Positions 10,305 through 19,785 of a stretch of DNA of 64,000 bases are shown here, in pieces. The translations under genes and the position numbers were made by a program. The notes under the pieces were generated by a model. It saw only the letters and a program-made list of their open reading frames with translations, was not told the DNA's origin and did no database searches. Numbering within the stretch: position 1 is the first letter of the stretch; every line of letters starts with the position of its first letter. Source of the DNA: Roseicella aerolata (GTDB taxonomy: Bacteria > Pseudomonadota > Alphaproteobacteria > Acetobacterales > Acetobacteraceae); contig NZ_JAJAQI010000002.1 in NCBI RefSeq assembly GCF_020523605.1, forward strand, positions 186,001-250,000, written 5' to 3'.

Positions 10305-11222
10305 ATGAAGGTCCTGCCCACCCTGCGCCAGCTCCGCTACCTCGTGGCCGTCGTCGAGCGCTGCCATTTCGGCCAGGCGGCCGAGGCCTGCCTCGTCAGC
10401 CAGTCCACCCTCAGCGCCGGCATCCAGGAACTGGAGGAACTGCTGGGCGCGCCGCTGCTCGAACGGACGAAGCGCAGCGTGGTCCCGACGCCGCTCGGGC
10501 GGGAGATCGCGGCGCGGGCCAAGGCCCTGCTGACCGGGGCGGAGGAACTGGTGGATGCCGCCCAGGCGGCGAAGGAGCCGATGGCCGGCCCCTTGCACCT
10601 CGGTGTCATCCCGACCGTCGGGCCCTTCCTGGTGCCGCGCGCCATGCCGGCGCTGCGGGCAGCCTTCCCGGCGCTGAAGCTCTACCTGCGGGAGGACCAG
10701 ACGGTCCGGCTGCTGGCGCAGCTGAATGCCGGGGAGCTGGATACCGTGGTGCTGGCCCTGCCCTTCCCCACGGAGGATGTCGAGACGCTGGAGATCGCGC
10801 GGGACCGTTTCTGGGTGGTCTGCCCGCCCGGCCATCGGCTCTGCTCGGCACAGGCCGCCAGCGCCGCGGATATGGCGCCCGAGGATCTGCTGCTGCTGGA
10901 GGACGGGCATTGCCTGCGCGACCATGCGCTTGCCGCCTGCGCGCTGGAGGGCGGGCGGCGCAGCGCCGCCTTCCAGGGCACCAGCCTGCACACCCTGGTG
11001 CAGATGGTGGCGAACGGCCTGGGCGTGACCCTGCTGCCGGAGATGGCGCTGGAAGCGGGGATCCTGCGCGGGCTGGAGGTCTCGGCCCTGCCGCTGTCCG
11101 GCGAGGCGCCCTGGCGCCGCATCGGCCTCGCCTGGCGGCGCAGTTCCGGCCGCAAGGAGACCTTCCGGCGCCTGGCCGCGGCGTTGCAGGCGGAGATGGA
11201 GCCGCGGCCGCCCCCTGGCTGA
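10305..11222 (+). CDS. oxyR: hydrogen peroxide-sensing LysR-family regulator OxyR
   Basis: 305 residues. The N-terminal winged helix-turn-helix (about 6-65) reads LRQLRYLVAVVERCHFGQAA then SQSTLSAGIQELEE, typical of LysR regulators. The periplasmic-binding-like effector domain contains Cys203 and Cys212 in EDGHCLRDHALAAC. That is the same motif and nine-residue spacing as the redox pair Cys199/Cys208 of E. coli OxyR, so it should form an H2O2-induced disulfide. It is divergent from ahpC, 124 bases away, which supports a role as activator of ahpCF. Other cysteines (20, 29, 173, 180) are present. AGGA lies very close to the ATG, so the ribosome binding site is weak. Confidence 0.96.
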   Translation: MKVLPTLRQLRYLVAVVERCHFGQAAEACLVSQSTLSAGIQELEELLGAPLLERTKRSVVPTPLGREIAARAKALLTGAEELVDAAQAAKEPMAGPLHLGVIPTVGPFLVPRAMPALRAAFPALKLYLREDQTVRLLAQLNAGELDTVVLALPFPTEDVETLEIARDRFWVVCPPGHRLCSAQAASAADMAPEDLLLLEDGHCLRDHALAACALEGGRRSAAFQGTSLHTLVQMVANGLGVTLLPEMALEAGILRGLEVSALPLSGEAPWRRIGLAWRRSSGRKETFRRLAAALQAEMEPRPPPG

Positions 11223-11670
11223 CCGGATGGCCCACGCGCCTGGCAGGCATCGCTTTCATGGGCCGGTGCTTTCGCAGCCGGCTTGGCCCTTCCTGCGACT
11301 GGCATCGCGCGCAGGTCGGCGCCATGCGCCGATGCCGTGGCGGCGCCGGGCCGGATGTCATGGGGGCCGGTGCGAGGTCCCATCAGGATTGCAGCCCGCC
11401 CTGGCCCGGCGCCCGAATCGGCCTGCCCTGGATGCGGCGGCCCGATGAGCCGGGGCATCCTCCACCCGGGAGGCCCACTGCCGGCCGGATACGCAGGAAG
11501 GGGCCACGGCAGCCCGCATCGGTCGGCCAGCCCGGCCCGGCTGTGCTCCCGGCGCCACGCCACCGTGGCGGATGCATGGCCGATGCATCGCGCGGGTGTT
11601 TCCAGGCGGGCCGGTCGGGGAGTAGGGAGAGCGCCATGATTCCCGCCCCCAGACGCCGGAGTGCCGCCGC
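11223..11670. other. 448-base intergenic region, no gene seen
   Basis: Open frames here are short or mere reflections of the flanking genes, with no family resemblance or good ribosome binding site. In related bacteria the nucleotidyltransferase that follows is often preceded by tsaE and a sugar kinase. Neither is recognisable here. Confidence 0.5.
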
Positions 11671-12399
11671 GTGATCACGCTCACCCATGGCATGGTCCTC
11701 GCCGCCGGCCTCGGCCTGCGGATGCGGCCGCTGACCGAGACCACCGCCAAGCCGCTGCTGCACCTGGATGGCCGCAGCCTGCTGGACCATGCGCTGGACC
11801 GCTTGGCCGCGGCCGGCATCGGGCAGGCGGTGGTGAATGCGCATTGGCATGCCGACCAGGTGGCGGCGGCGGTGGCCGGCCGCACCAGGCCGCGCGTCAC
11901 CCTGCAACGGGAAGAGGTGCTGCTGGAAACCGGCGGCGGCGTGGCCAGGGCCCTGCCGCTGCTGGGCGAGGGGCCCTTCGCCGTGGTGAATGGCGATGCC
12001 ATGTGGCTGGACGGGCCGCGCCAGGCCCTGGCCCGCCTGGCCGCCGCCTTCGACCCGGAGCAGATGGACGGGCTGCTGCTGGTGGTCCGCAGCGCCCAGG
12101 TCGAGGGCGATATCGGCCGCGGCGACTTCCTGCTCGACCCGCTCGGGCGGGTCCGGCGGCCGAAGGAGCGGGAGATGGCCCCCTATGTCTTCGCCGGGGT
12201 GCAGATCCTCTCTCCCGCCCTGGTGCGCGATGTTCCGGACGGGCCTTTCAGTCTCAACATCCTCTATGATCGGGCCATCGAATCGGGGCGGCTCTACGCG
12301 CTGGTGCATGACGGGGTCTGGTTCCATCTCTCGACGCCGGCCGATCTGGAACGGGCCGAGGCCGCGATGCGGGCGGGCCTGGTCCGCGCGCTGTTCTGA
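11671..12399 (+). CDS. sugar-1-phosphate nucleotidyltransferase, MurU-like
   Basis: 242 residues with the nucleotidyltransferase signature MVLAAGLGLRMRPLTETTAKPLL at the N-terminus and VVNGDAMW carrying the metal-binding aspartate. The short length without a C-terminal left-handed beta-helix fits the MurU group (N-acetylmuramate-1-phosphate uridylyltransferase in cell-wall recycling). Mannose-1-phosphate guanylyltransferase-like annotation is the usual alternative. The start is a GTG. The internal ATG seven codons later (MVLAAG) is possible. The AmgK-type kinase that normally precedes it is absent. addB follows 162 bases later on the same strand, an arrangement common in alphaproteobacteria. 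Confidence 0.82.
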   Translation: MITLTHGMVLAAGLGLRMRPLTETTAKPLLHLDGRSLLDHALDRLAAAGIGQAVVNAHWHADQVAAAVAGRTRPRVTLQREEVLLETGGGVARALPLLGEGPFAVVNGDAMWLDGPRQALARLAAAFDPEQMDGLLLVVRSAQVEGDIGRGDFLLDPLGRVRRPKEREMAPYVFAGVQILSPALVRDVPDGPFSLNILYDRAIESGRLYALVHDGVWFHLSTPADLERAEAAMRAGLVRALF

Positions 12400-12561
12400 G
12401 ACAAGGCACGTCATCGCCCTGCGTCCCGTCGCATCCCCATCCGTCATGGTCGGCCCCCGGTCCGCCTCGGGGGCCGCTCCGGCCCCGCCTGCGCCGCCCA
12501 TCCCGGGCCCGCGCCTGAGGACAGGGCGCGGCGCCTGCCCACCTGTCGCGGTGCCGCGCGG

Positions 12562-15500
12562 ATGAACCTCTTCGACATCCCGGCGCACCTGCCCTTCCTG
12601 GATTGCCTCGCCGCCGGCGTGCTGCGCGCCGTGCCGGGCGATGCGCCGGAGCGGCTCTCCCGCGTCACCATCCTGCTGCCGACCCGGCGCTCCGCCCGCG
12701 CGCTGCGCGTCGCCTTCCTGCGCGCGGCCGTCGCGCCGGAGGCGCGCGGGCACGACCATGGCCGGGCGCTGCTGCTGCCGCGCATGCGGGCGCTGGCCGG
12801 CCTCTCCACCGAGGATGCGGACGAGCTCGCCCTGCCCGCCCTGCTCGACCTGCCGCCCGCGGTCGATCCGCTGCGGCGCCAGGCGGTGCTGGCCGGCTTC
12901 ATCTCCCGCCTGCCGAAGGAGCGCGGCGGCCCGGCGACGCCGGAACAGGCCTGGTCGCTGGCCGGTGCCCTGGCGACGCTGCTGGATGAGATCGCCCTCG
13001 AGGAACCCGACCTCGACCGGCTGGCGGAAAGCCCGCCCGAGGCGCTGAACGACCATTGGCTGGAACGCCTGGCCGCGCTGGTGCCGGAGACGCATGCGGC
13101 GCACTGGCAGATCACCCTGACCTTCCTGCGCGGCGTCATGGCCGCCTGGCAGGGCTGGCTGGCGCAGGAGGGGCTGCTCGATATCGGCATGCGCCGGGCA
13201 CAGGCGCTGCGGGCGCAGACCCGCCATTGGCAGGCGGAGCCGCCGAAGGATCCCGTCATCGCCGCCGGCATCGGCGTCGGCGGCACCATCCCGGCCGCCG
13301 AGGAACTGCTCCGGGTGGTCGCGACCGAGTTGCCGCGCGGCCATGTGGTCCTGCACGGGCTGGATGCCGGCAGCGCCGAGGAGCGGGTCTGGAACGCCAT
13401 CCGCGAGGCGCCGACGCATCCCTTCTGCGGCCAGCAGCGCCTGCTGCACCGGCTGGGCGCGACGCGGGAGGACGTGAAGCGCTGGCCCGGCTGCACGCCG
13501 GAGGATGCGGTGGCACTGGCCGCGCCCGCCGGCCGCCCGGTGCTGCTCGGCATGGCGCTGCGCCCGGCCGAGGGCCTGCCCGCCTGGCAGTCCCGCCGCC
13601 CCTCCGAATGGCGCCCGGCGATGGAGGGCCTCTCCCAGCTCACCGCCCCCGATGCCCAGGCCGAGGCGGTGGCGATCGCCCTGACGCTGCGCGAGGCGCT
13701 GGAGGATCCGAAGGCGCGTGCCGCCCTGGTCACGCCGGACCGCGACCTGGCCCGCCGGGTCTCGGCCGAACTCGCCCGGCATGGCGTGACCGCCGATGAT
13801 TCGGCCGGCGAGCCGCTGGGCGAGACGCCGGCCGGCGCCTTCCTGCGGCTGCTCACCCGCATGGCCGCCGCCGGGCTGGCGCCGGTGCCGCTGCTCGCCG
13901 CGCTGAAGCACCCGCTCTGCGCCGGAGGGTGGGAGCGGCCGCGCTGGGTCTCCGCGGTGCGGCGGCTGGAAGTGGCGGCGCTGCGCGGGGCGCGGCCGGC
14001 GCCCGGCCTCGAGGGCCTGCGCGCTGCGGCCCGCGCCGGGCTGCGGCATGAGCGGCAGGCCGAGGCGCTGGCCGAGGTCATGGCGCTGCTCGATGTGCTG
14101 GAGGCGGCGCTCGGCGACTTCGCCGCTCTGCCGGAGGGCGAGGCGCGGCCGCCGGCCGACCTGCTGGCGGCACATCTCGCCGCCGCCGAGGCGCTGGCGG
14201 CGACCGACCTGATGCCGGGTGGCCTCCGTCTGTATGCCGGCGAGGAGGGCGAGGCGCTCGCCGCCCATCTCGCGGCGCTGGAGCCGGCCATGGCCGCCAT
14301 GCCGCCGGTCGCCGCCGCGGCCTGGCCGTCCCTGTTCGACGCGGCAATGGAGGGCGCGGCGGCCCCCAGCCTGCGGGCGACGCGGGGGCGCGACAACGGG
14401 GCGCATCCGCGCGTGGAGATCCTCGGCCTGCTGGAAGCGCGGCTGCTGACCTTTGACCGGGTGGTGCTCGGCGCGCTGGACGAGACGGTCTGGCCGCTGG
14501 CGACCGATCCCGGCCCCTGGATGAGCCGCCCCATGCGGCGCGATTTCGGCCTGCCGGAGCCGGAGGCGCGCATCGGCCGTGTCTGCGCCGACTTCCTGCT
14601 GGCGGCCTGCAGCGCCCCCGTCGCCGTGCTCTCCCGTGCCGCCCGGCGCGGCGGCGCCCCGACCGTGCCGGCCCGCTGGCTGACCCGGATCGAGACCTTC
14701 CTGGAAGGCCAGGACGGGCTGAAGCTGGAGGCGAGCCCGGCCATGGCCTGGGCCGGGCAGCTCGACCGTCCCGCGCGCGTCGAGCCCTGCGCCCGCCCCG
14801 CGCCGCGCCCGGCGCGCGAGCAGCGCCCGAACCGCATCTCCGTGACGCAGGTCGAGACGCTGATCGCCGACCCCTACGCCTTCTATGCGCGGCAGGTGCT
14901 GCGGCTCCATCCGCTCGACCCGCTGGATGCCGATGCCGGCGTGCTCGACTACGGCAACCTGGTGCATGCGGCGATGGCGGGCTTCGTCCGGCGCCTCTCG
15001 AACCGCCCCTGGCCGGGCGATGACGCCGCGCGGCAATGGTGGGCCGAGGCCGCGCGGGCGGCGCTGGAGGAGGCCTCGCCCCGTCCCGGCCTCGCCGCCT
15101 TCTGGGCCCCGAGGCTCGACCGCATCGGCGGCTTCGTCATCGAGCAGGAGGCGGCGCTGCGCCGCGGCGCCGGCGCGATCCCGAGCGTGGTGGAGGTGAA
15201 GGGCGAGTTGCCCCTGCGCATGGACGGCCGGGAGGTGGTGCTGCACGCCAAGGCCGACCGCATCGATATCCTGCCTTCGGGTCTGCGCATCCTCGACTAC
15301 AAGACGGGCGAGCCGCCGAGCGCCGATTCGGTGAAGGACGGCCGCAAGCCGCAATTGACCCTGGAAGCCGCGATCGCCGCCACCGGCGGCTTCGAGGGCG
15401 TGCCGGCCGCGGATGCCGCCGCGCTGCTCTACTGGAAGCTCTCCGGCGGGCCGAAGCCGGGGGAGGAAAAGGCCGCCGTGACCGAGGCCTGGCTGGTGCG

Positions 15501-15678
15501 GCAGATCGCCGACCAGGCGCAGACCGCGCTGATGGGCCTCATCGCCGATTTCCTGCTCGGCAACCGTGCCTTCGTCGCCCGGCCGCATCCGAAGCGCGCG
15601 CCGGCGGGCAGCGACTACGATCACCTCTCGCGCCTCGCCGAATGGGCGGGCGCGGAGGATGCACGGGGGGGCGCATGA
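12562..15678 (+). CDS. addB: double-strand break repair nuclease subunit AddB
   Basis: 1,038 residues, the usual size for alphaproteobacterial AddB. The N-terminus (TILLPTRRSARALRVAFLR) has the degenerate helicase-like start seen in this subunit. The C-terminal RecB-family nuclease domain contains ILDYKTGEPPS (DYKTGE at 912-917), preceded by ISVTQVETLIADPYAFYARQ, and the upstream E/H residues of LVHAAMAGF. With AddA it forms the helicase-nuclease that resects double-strand ends until Chi and loads RecA, replacing RecBCD. Its stop overlaps the addA start (ATGA, 15675-15678), implying coupled translation. It has no clear ribosome binding site. Confidence 0.95.
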   Translation: MNLFDIPAHLPFLDCLAAGVLRAVPGDAPERLSRVTILLPTRRSARALRVAFLRAAVAPEARGHDHGRALLLPRMRALAGLSTEDADELALPALLDLPPAVDPLRRQAVLAGFISRLPKERGGPATPEQAWSLAGALATLLDEIALEEPDLDRLAESPPEALNDHWLERLAALVPETHAAHWQITLTFLRGVMAAWQGWLAQEGLLDIGMRRAQALRAQTRHWQAEPPKDPVIAAGIGVGGTIPAAEELLRVVATELPRGHVVLHGLDAGSAEERVWNAIREAPTHPFCGQQRLLHRLGATREDVKRWPGCTPEDAVALAAPAGRPVLLGMALRPAEGLPAWQSRRPSEWRPAMEGLSQLTAPDAQAEAVAIALTLREALEDPKARAALVTPDRDLARRVSAELARHGVTADDSAGEPLGETPAGAFLRLLTRMAAAGLAPVPLLAALKHPLCAGGWERPRWVSAVRRLEVAALRGARPAPGLEGLRAAARAGLRHERQAEALAEVMALLDVLEAALGDFAALPEGEARPPADLLAAHLAAAEALAATDLMPGGLRLYAGEEGEALAAHLAALEPAMAAMPPVAAAAWPSLFDAAMEGAAAPSLRATRGRDNGAHPRVEILGLLEARLLTFDRVVLGALDETVWPLATDPGPWMSRPMRRDFGLPEPEARIGRVCADFLLAACSAPVAVLSRAARRGGAPTVPARWLTRIETFLEGQDGLKLEASPAMAWAGQLDRPARVEPCARPAPRPAREQRPNRISVTQVETLIADPYAFYARQVLRLHPLDPLDADAGVLDYGNLVHAAMAGFVRRLSNRPWPGDDAARQWWAEAARAALEEASPRPGLAAFWAPRLDRIGGFVIEQEAALRRGAGAIPSVVEVKGELPLRMDGREVVLHAKADRIDILPSGLRILDYKTGEPPSADSVKDGRKPQLTLEAAIAATGGFEGVPAADAAALLYWKLSGGPKPGEEKAAVTEAWLVRQIADQAQTALMGLIADFLLGNRAFVARPHPKRAPAGSDYDHLSRLAEWAGAEDARGGA

Positions 15679-18600
15679 GCGGGTCGCTGATCGCACGGCA
15701 GCGCGCCGAGGCGCAGCAGCGCGCCGCCTCCGACCCCCTGGTCTCCGCCTGGGTGGGCGCCTCCGCCGGCTCCGGCAAGACCAAGGTGCTGATCGACCGC
15801 GTGCTGCGGCTGCTGCTCGACCCCGAGCAGGTGCCGGGGCGCATCCTCTGCCTCACCTTCACCCGCGCCGCGGCGGCGGAGATGCAGTCGCGCCTGCGCC
15901 GGCGCCTCGGCGAATGGACGGTGGCGGAGGAGGCGAGGCTCGCCGCCCAGATCCAGCGCCTGACGGGGCAGGAGCCGGATGCGCGGCTGATCCGGCGCGC
16001 CCGCACCCTGCTGGTCGAGGTGCTGGAGATGCCGGGCGGCATGCGCATCTCCACCATCCACGCCTTCTGCCAGTCCCTGCTGCGCAGCTTCCCGCTGGAA
16101 GCCGACCTGCCGCCGCAATTCTCGGTGCTGGAGGAGCAGGATTCGGCCGCCATGCTGGCCGAGGCGCGGGAGGCGGTGCTCGCCGAGGCCTCGGCGATGG
16201 CGCGGGAGCTGGCGCTGCTCGCTGGCATCGCCTCCGCCGACACCTTCTCCGACGTCACGCGCGCGCTGCTGCAGGACACGGCGCGGGAGAGGCTGACGCG
16301 CTGCCTCGATGGCTGCAACGGCGTGATGGGGCTGCGGCTCCGCCTTGCCCAGGCTCTTGGCGCGCCGGACAGCCTGGACGAGGCGGAGGTGGTGGCCACG
16401 GCCTGCGCGGTGGAGGAGGCGCCGCTGCGCCTGGCGGCGAGCCTGCTCGGCGCAAGCAAGAACGAGAACGACCGGGCGCGGGCCGAGCGCCTGGCCGCCT
16501 GGATCGGCGCGGATGCGGAGATGCGCGCCGCGCGCTTCGCCGAGTGGTGCGAGATCTTCCTGACCAAGGACGGCACCGTCCGCGCCGCCCGCAACCTGGC
16601 GACCAAGAGCGTCGGCGCGCGGCAGGAGGAGGTGGTCACCGCCCTGCTGGCCGAGGGCGAGCGCCTGCTGCAGGTGGAGCAGCAGCGCGCCGCCTGCCGC
16701 CTGGCCGCCGCGACCGGCGCGCTGCTCGCCCTCGCCGCGCCGGTGCTGGACCGCTACCGCGCCCGGCAGCGCAATGCCGGCATGCTCGGCTATGGCGACC
16801 TGATCGAGCATGTCCGCCGCATCCTGGAGGACCCCGGCAGCGCCTGGGTGCTCTACAAGCTCGATGGCGGGCTGGACCATGTCCTGCTGGACGAGGCGCA
16901 GGACAGCAACCCCGCGCAATGGGGCATTGCCGCGGCGCTGACCGCGGAGTTCTTCGCAGGCAGCGGGGTGGAGCGCGGGCCGGCGCGGAGCCTCTCGGCC
17001 GCGGCGGTGGAGGCGCTCTCGCCGCGCCGCACGGTCTTCGCCGTCGGCGACATCAAGCAGGCGATCTACGGCTTCCAGGGCGCGGATGCCGCGGGCTTCG
17101 CCACCTGGCAGGGGCATTACAGCCGGCATGTCGCGGATGGCGGCGGCGAGTTCCGCCAGGTGCAGCTCGACGTCTCCTTCCGCTCCACCGCGCCGGTGCT
17201 GGCGCTGGTGGACGCGGTCTTCGAGGACGGCCCGGCGCGCCACGGCGTGGTGGCGGATGGCGAGGTGCTGCGCCACCTGCCCGACCGCACCGGCCATGCG
17301 GGCCAGGTCGAGCTCTGGCCGCTGCTGCGCCCGGCGGAGACGCCGACACCCCAGCCCTGGGAGGTGCCGGAGGAGCCGCAGCGCGTGGCGAGCGCCGAGG
17401 CGCTGATGGCGGAAGCCCTGGCGGCCCGTATCGACCACATGATCCGGCACGAGCGGCTGGAGAGCCGCGGCCGGGCGGTGCGCGCCGGCGACGTGCTGGT
17501 GCTGCTGCGCAAGCAGGCCAATGTCGCGCTCGTCCCGCTGCTGGTGCGCGCGCTGAAGGCGCGGCAGGTGCCGGTCGCCGGCGTCACCCGCGTGAAGCTG
17601 GTCGAGCATATCGCAGTCATGGACCTGCTCGCCCTCTGCGACGTGCTGCTGCTGCCCGAGGACGACCTGCAGCTTGCGGCGCTGCTGACGAGCCCGCTCA
17701 TCGGCCTCTCGGAGGAGGCGCTGCTCGCCCTCGCCCATGGCCGCACCGGCCCGCTCTGGGGCGCGCTGATGGCGCATAGGGCCGAGGCGGCGAACGGCCC
17801 CGAGGCGCGGGCCGCCGCCTGGCTGGCGCGGCTCTCGGCACGGGCCGACCTCGTCTCCCCGCATGCGCTGCTGGCGGAGGTGCTGGGCGAGCCCTCCATG
17901 GATGGCCGCCCCGGACGGGCGCGGCTGCTGGCGCGGCTCGGCCCCGAGGCGGCCGATGTGCTGGACGAGTTGCTGAACGCCGCGCTGTCCTATGAGCGCA
18001 GGCACCCGCCTAGCCTGCAGGGCTTCCTGCACTGGCTGCGCCAGGGCGGCGCCGAGGTGAAGCGGGAGGCCGAGGCGGCGGGCGATGCCGTCCGCATCAT
18101 GACGGTGCACAACGCCAAGGGCCTGCAGGCGCCGATCGTCATCCTGCCCGATGTCGGCAGCGGCACCGGGGCGGAGGCGATCCGCTGGCTGGAAGGGGAT
18201 GGCATCCACCTGCCGCTCTGGGCGCCGAACAAGAGCTTCCACGCGCCCCCCTTCCTCGCCGCCAAGGCCGCGGACGAGGCGAAGCGGCAGCAGGAGGAGA
18301 ACCGGCTGCTCTATGTCGCCCTGACCCGCGCCGAGGACCGGCTGCTGGTCTGCGGCTGGGGCAAGGAGCCGGGTGAGTGGTACCTGCATGTCGCCGCCGG
18401 CTTCCGCCGCATGGCGGGCGCGGCCGAGGCGCCCTTCGACCATGCGCGCTTCGGCGCCCCCGCCGCCTGCGACTTCGGCGATGCCGTGCTGTGGCAGGCG
18501 ACCTGCCCGCAGGCGGTGGACCCGGTCCCGGATGCGGTCGCCGCCGCGGCCGGGGAGGCCGGGCCGCTGCCCGACTGGGCGACCCGCCCGGCCCCGCCCG

Positions 18601-19193
18601 AGGCGGCGGAGGTCGCGATCGCCCCCTCCGCCCTGCCCGGCGAGAACGAGACGCCCGCCGCCGCCCCGCATGGCGAGAAGGACCCGCGCGGCCGGCGCTT
18701 CCGCCGCGGCCGGGTGATCCATGCCCTGCTGCAGCATCTGCCCGACCGGCCGGAGGCGGAGCGGGCCGAGGCCGCCCGGCGCTTCCTCGCCCGCCCCGGC
18801 CATGGGCTGACGCCCGAGGAACAGGCGGAGACGGCCGCGGAGGTGCTGGGGCTGATCGCCGCGCCCGAGGTGGCGGCGGCCTTCGCGCCCGGGAGCCTGG
18901 CCGAGGCGCCGATCGCCGGCCGGGTCGGCGGCCAGCTTGTCGCCGGCCAGGTGGACCGGCTGGTGGTGACGCCCGACCGGGTGCTGGTGCTGGACTACAA
19001 GACCAACCGCCCCCCGCCCGAGCACGCGGAACAGGTCCCGCCCCTCTACCTCCGGCAGATGGCGGCCTATCGCGCGGTGCTGCGCCAGGCCTTCCCCGGA
19101 AGGCTCGTGGAATGCGCGCTGGTCTGGACCTATGGCGCGCGGCTCATGTCCCTGCCGGGGGGGTTGCTCGACGAGCACGCGCCGGACGCATGA
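15675..19193 (+). CDS. addA: double-strand break repair helicase-nuclease AddA
   Basis: 1,172 residues. UvrD-family helicase motifs are in order: Walker A GASAGSGKT (28-36), LCLTFTRAAAAEM (58-70), Walker B DEAQD (406-410), GDIKQAIYGFQGA, and the late VRIMTVHNAKGLQAPIV and LLYVALTRAEDRLLVCGWG. The C-terminal nuclease domain has LDYKTNRPP (DYKTNRP at 1107-1113). It unwinds and cuts broken DNA as the AddAB heterodimer. The start MSGSLIARQRAEAQQRAASD overlaps the addB stop by four bases. A longer open frame in the same phase is not credible because it would lie inside addB. trxA follows 96 bases later. Confidence 0.96.
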   Translation: MSGSLIARQRAEAQQRAASDPLVSAWVGASAGSGKTKVLIDRVLRLLLDPEQVPGRILCLTFTRAAAAEMQSRLRRRLGEWTVAEEARLAAQIQRLTGQEPDARLIRRARTLLVEVLEMPGGMRISTIHAFCQSLLRSFPLEADLPPQFSVLEEQDSAAMLAEAREAVLAEASAMARELALLAGIASADTFSDVTRALLQDTARERLTRCLDGCNGVMGLRLRLAQALGAPDSLDEAEVVATACAVEEAPLRLAASLLGASKNENDRARAERLAAWIGADAEMRAARFAEWCEIFLTKDGTVRAARNLATKSVGARQEEVVTALLAEGERLLQVEQQRAACRLAAATGALLALAAPVLDRYRARQRNAGMLGYGDLIEHVRRILEDPGSAWVLYKLDGGLDHVLLDEAQDSNPAQWGIAAALTAEFFAGSGVERGPARSLSAAAVEALSPRRTVFAVGDIKQAIYGFQGADAAGFATWQGHYSRHVADGGGEFRQVQLDVSFRSTAPVLALVDAVFEDGPARHGVVADGEVLRHLPDRTGHAGQVELWPLLRPAETPTPQPWEVPEEPQRVASAEALMAEALAARIDHMIRHERLESRGRAVRAGDVLVLLRKQANVALVPLLVRALKARQVPVAGVTRVKLVEHIAVMDLLALCDVLLLPEDDLQLAALLTSPLIGLSEEALLALAHGRTGPLWGALMAHRAEAANGPEARAAAWLARLSARADLVSPHALLAEVLGEPSMDGRPGRARLLARLGPEAADVLDELLNAALSYERRHPPSLQGFLHWLRQGGAEVKREAEAAGDAVRIMTVHNAKGLQAPIVILPDVGSGTGAEAIRWLEGDGIHLPLWAPNKSFHAPPFLAAKAADEAKRQQEENRLLYVALTRAEDRLLVCGWGKEPGEWYLHVAAGFRRMAGAAEAPFDHARFGAPAACDFGDAVLWQATCPQAVDPVPDAVAAAAGEAGPLPDWATRPAPPEAAEVAIAPSALPGENETPAAAPHGEKDPRGRRFRRGRVIHALLQHLPDRPEAERAEAARRFLARPGHGLTPEEQAETAAEVLGLIAAPEVAAAFAPGSLAEAPIAGRVGGQLVAGQVDRLVVTPDRVLVLDYKTNRPPPEHAEQVPPLYLRQMAAYRAVLRQAFPGRLVECALVWTYGARLMSLPGGLLDEHAPDA

Positions 19194-19289
19194 CGGGGCT
19201 GCGCCACCGCTGTCCTTGACCGCGCCGCCCCGCCGCCCGACTCTCTGCCCATCCCGGGGCAGTGCGCCCCGCCCAGCGAGGCACCCCTC

Positions 19290-19619
19290 ATGAGCGAGCT
19301 CACCAAGAACGTCACCGACGACACCTTCAAGCAGGACGTGCTGGAGGCCCCCGGCGCGGTGCTGGTGGATTTCTGGGCGGAATGGTGCGGGCCCTGCAAG
19401 ATGGTCGCCCCCCATCTGGACGCCATCGCCAAGGAGTATGAGGGCAAGCTCACGGTCGCCAAGGTGAACATCGACGACAACCCGATGACGCCGAACGAGT
19501 ATTCGGTGCGCGGTATCCCGACCATGCTGCTGTTCAAGGACGGCAAGCTGCTGGACACGAAGGTCGGTGCCATGCCGAAGGGCCAGCTCCAGCAATGGAT
19601 CGACAGCAAGATCGGTTGA
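19290..19619 (+). CDS. trxA: thioredoxin TrxA
   Basis: 109 residues, the classical small cytoplasmic thioredoxin. The redox motif WCGPCK has Cys33 and Cys36, and the cis-proline loop RGIPTMLLF and the DDNP turn are intact. It reduces protein disulfides and supplies reductases such as ribonucleotide reductase. Downstream of addA is a frequent location in alphaproteobacteria. The start [14 protein letters not shown] is typical, with GGCACC spacing but only a weak purine-rich site (GCGAGG). Nothing unusual is seen. Confidence 0.98.
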   Translation: MSELTKNVTDDTFKQDVLEAPGAVLVDFWAEWCGPCKMVAPHLDAIAKEYEGKLTVAKVNIDDNPMTPNEYSVRGIPTMLLFKDGKLLDTKVGAMPKGQLQQWIDSKIG

Positions 19620-19785
19620 TTTCGGAGCCGTGCCCGCCCGGCCCATGCGGTCCGGAGGGGGCCTGATCGACTGATCCTGGCCGCGCCGGCCAGGGGGAGG
19701 GTCGGCACGGGCGCAGCGCGCACATTTCCTCAGGGCAGCGCTCCCGGCGCTGGCGGTGGCGGCGGGCCGCCCTATCTGGCGGGGC

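Noticed and set aside
11383-15696. Long antisense frame (about 1,440 codons) opposite addB
   Set aside because: Same reason: no recognisable domain, and it reflects codon-position GC bias of addB.
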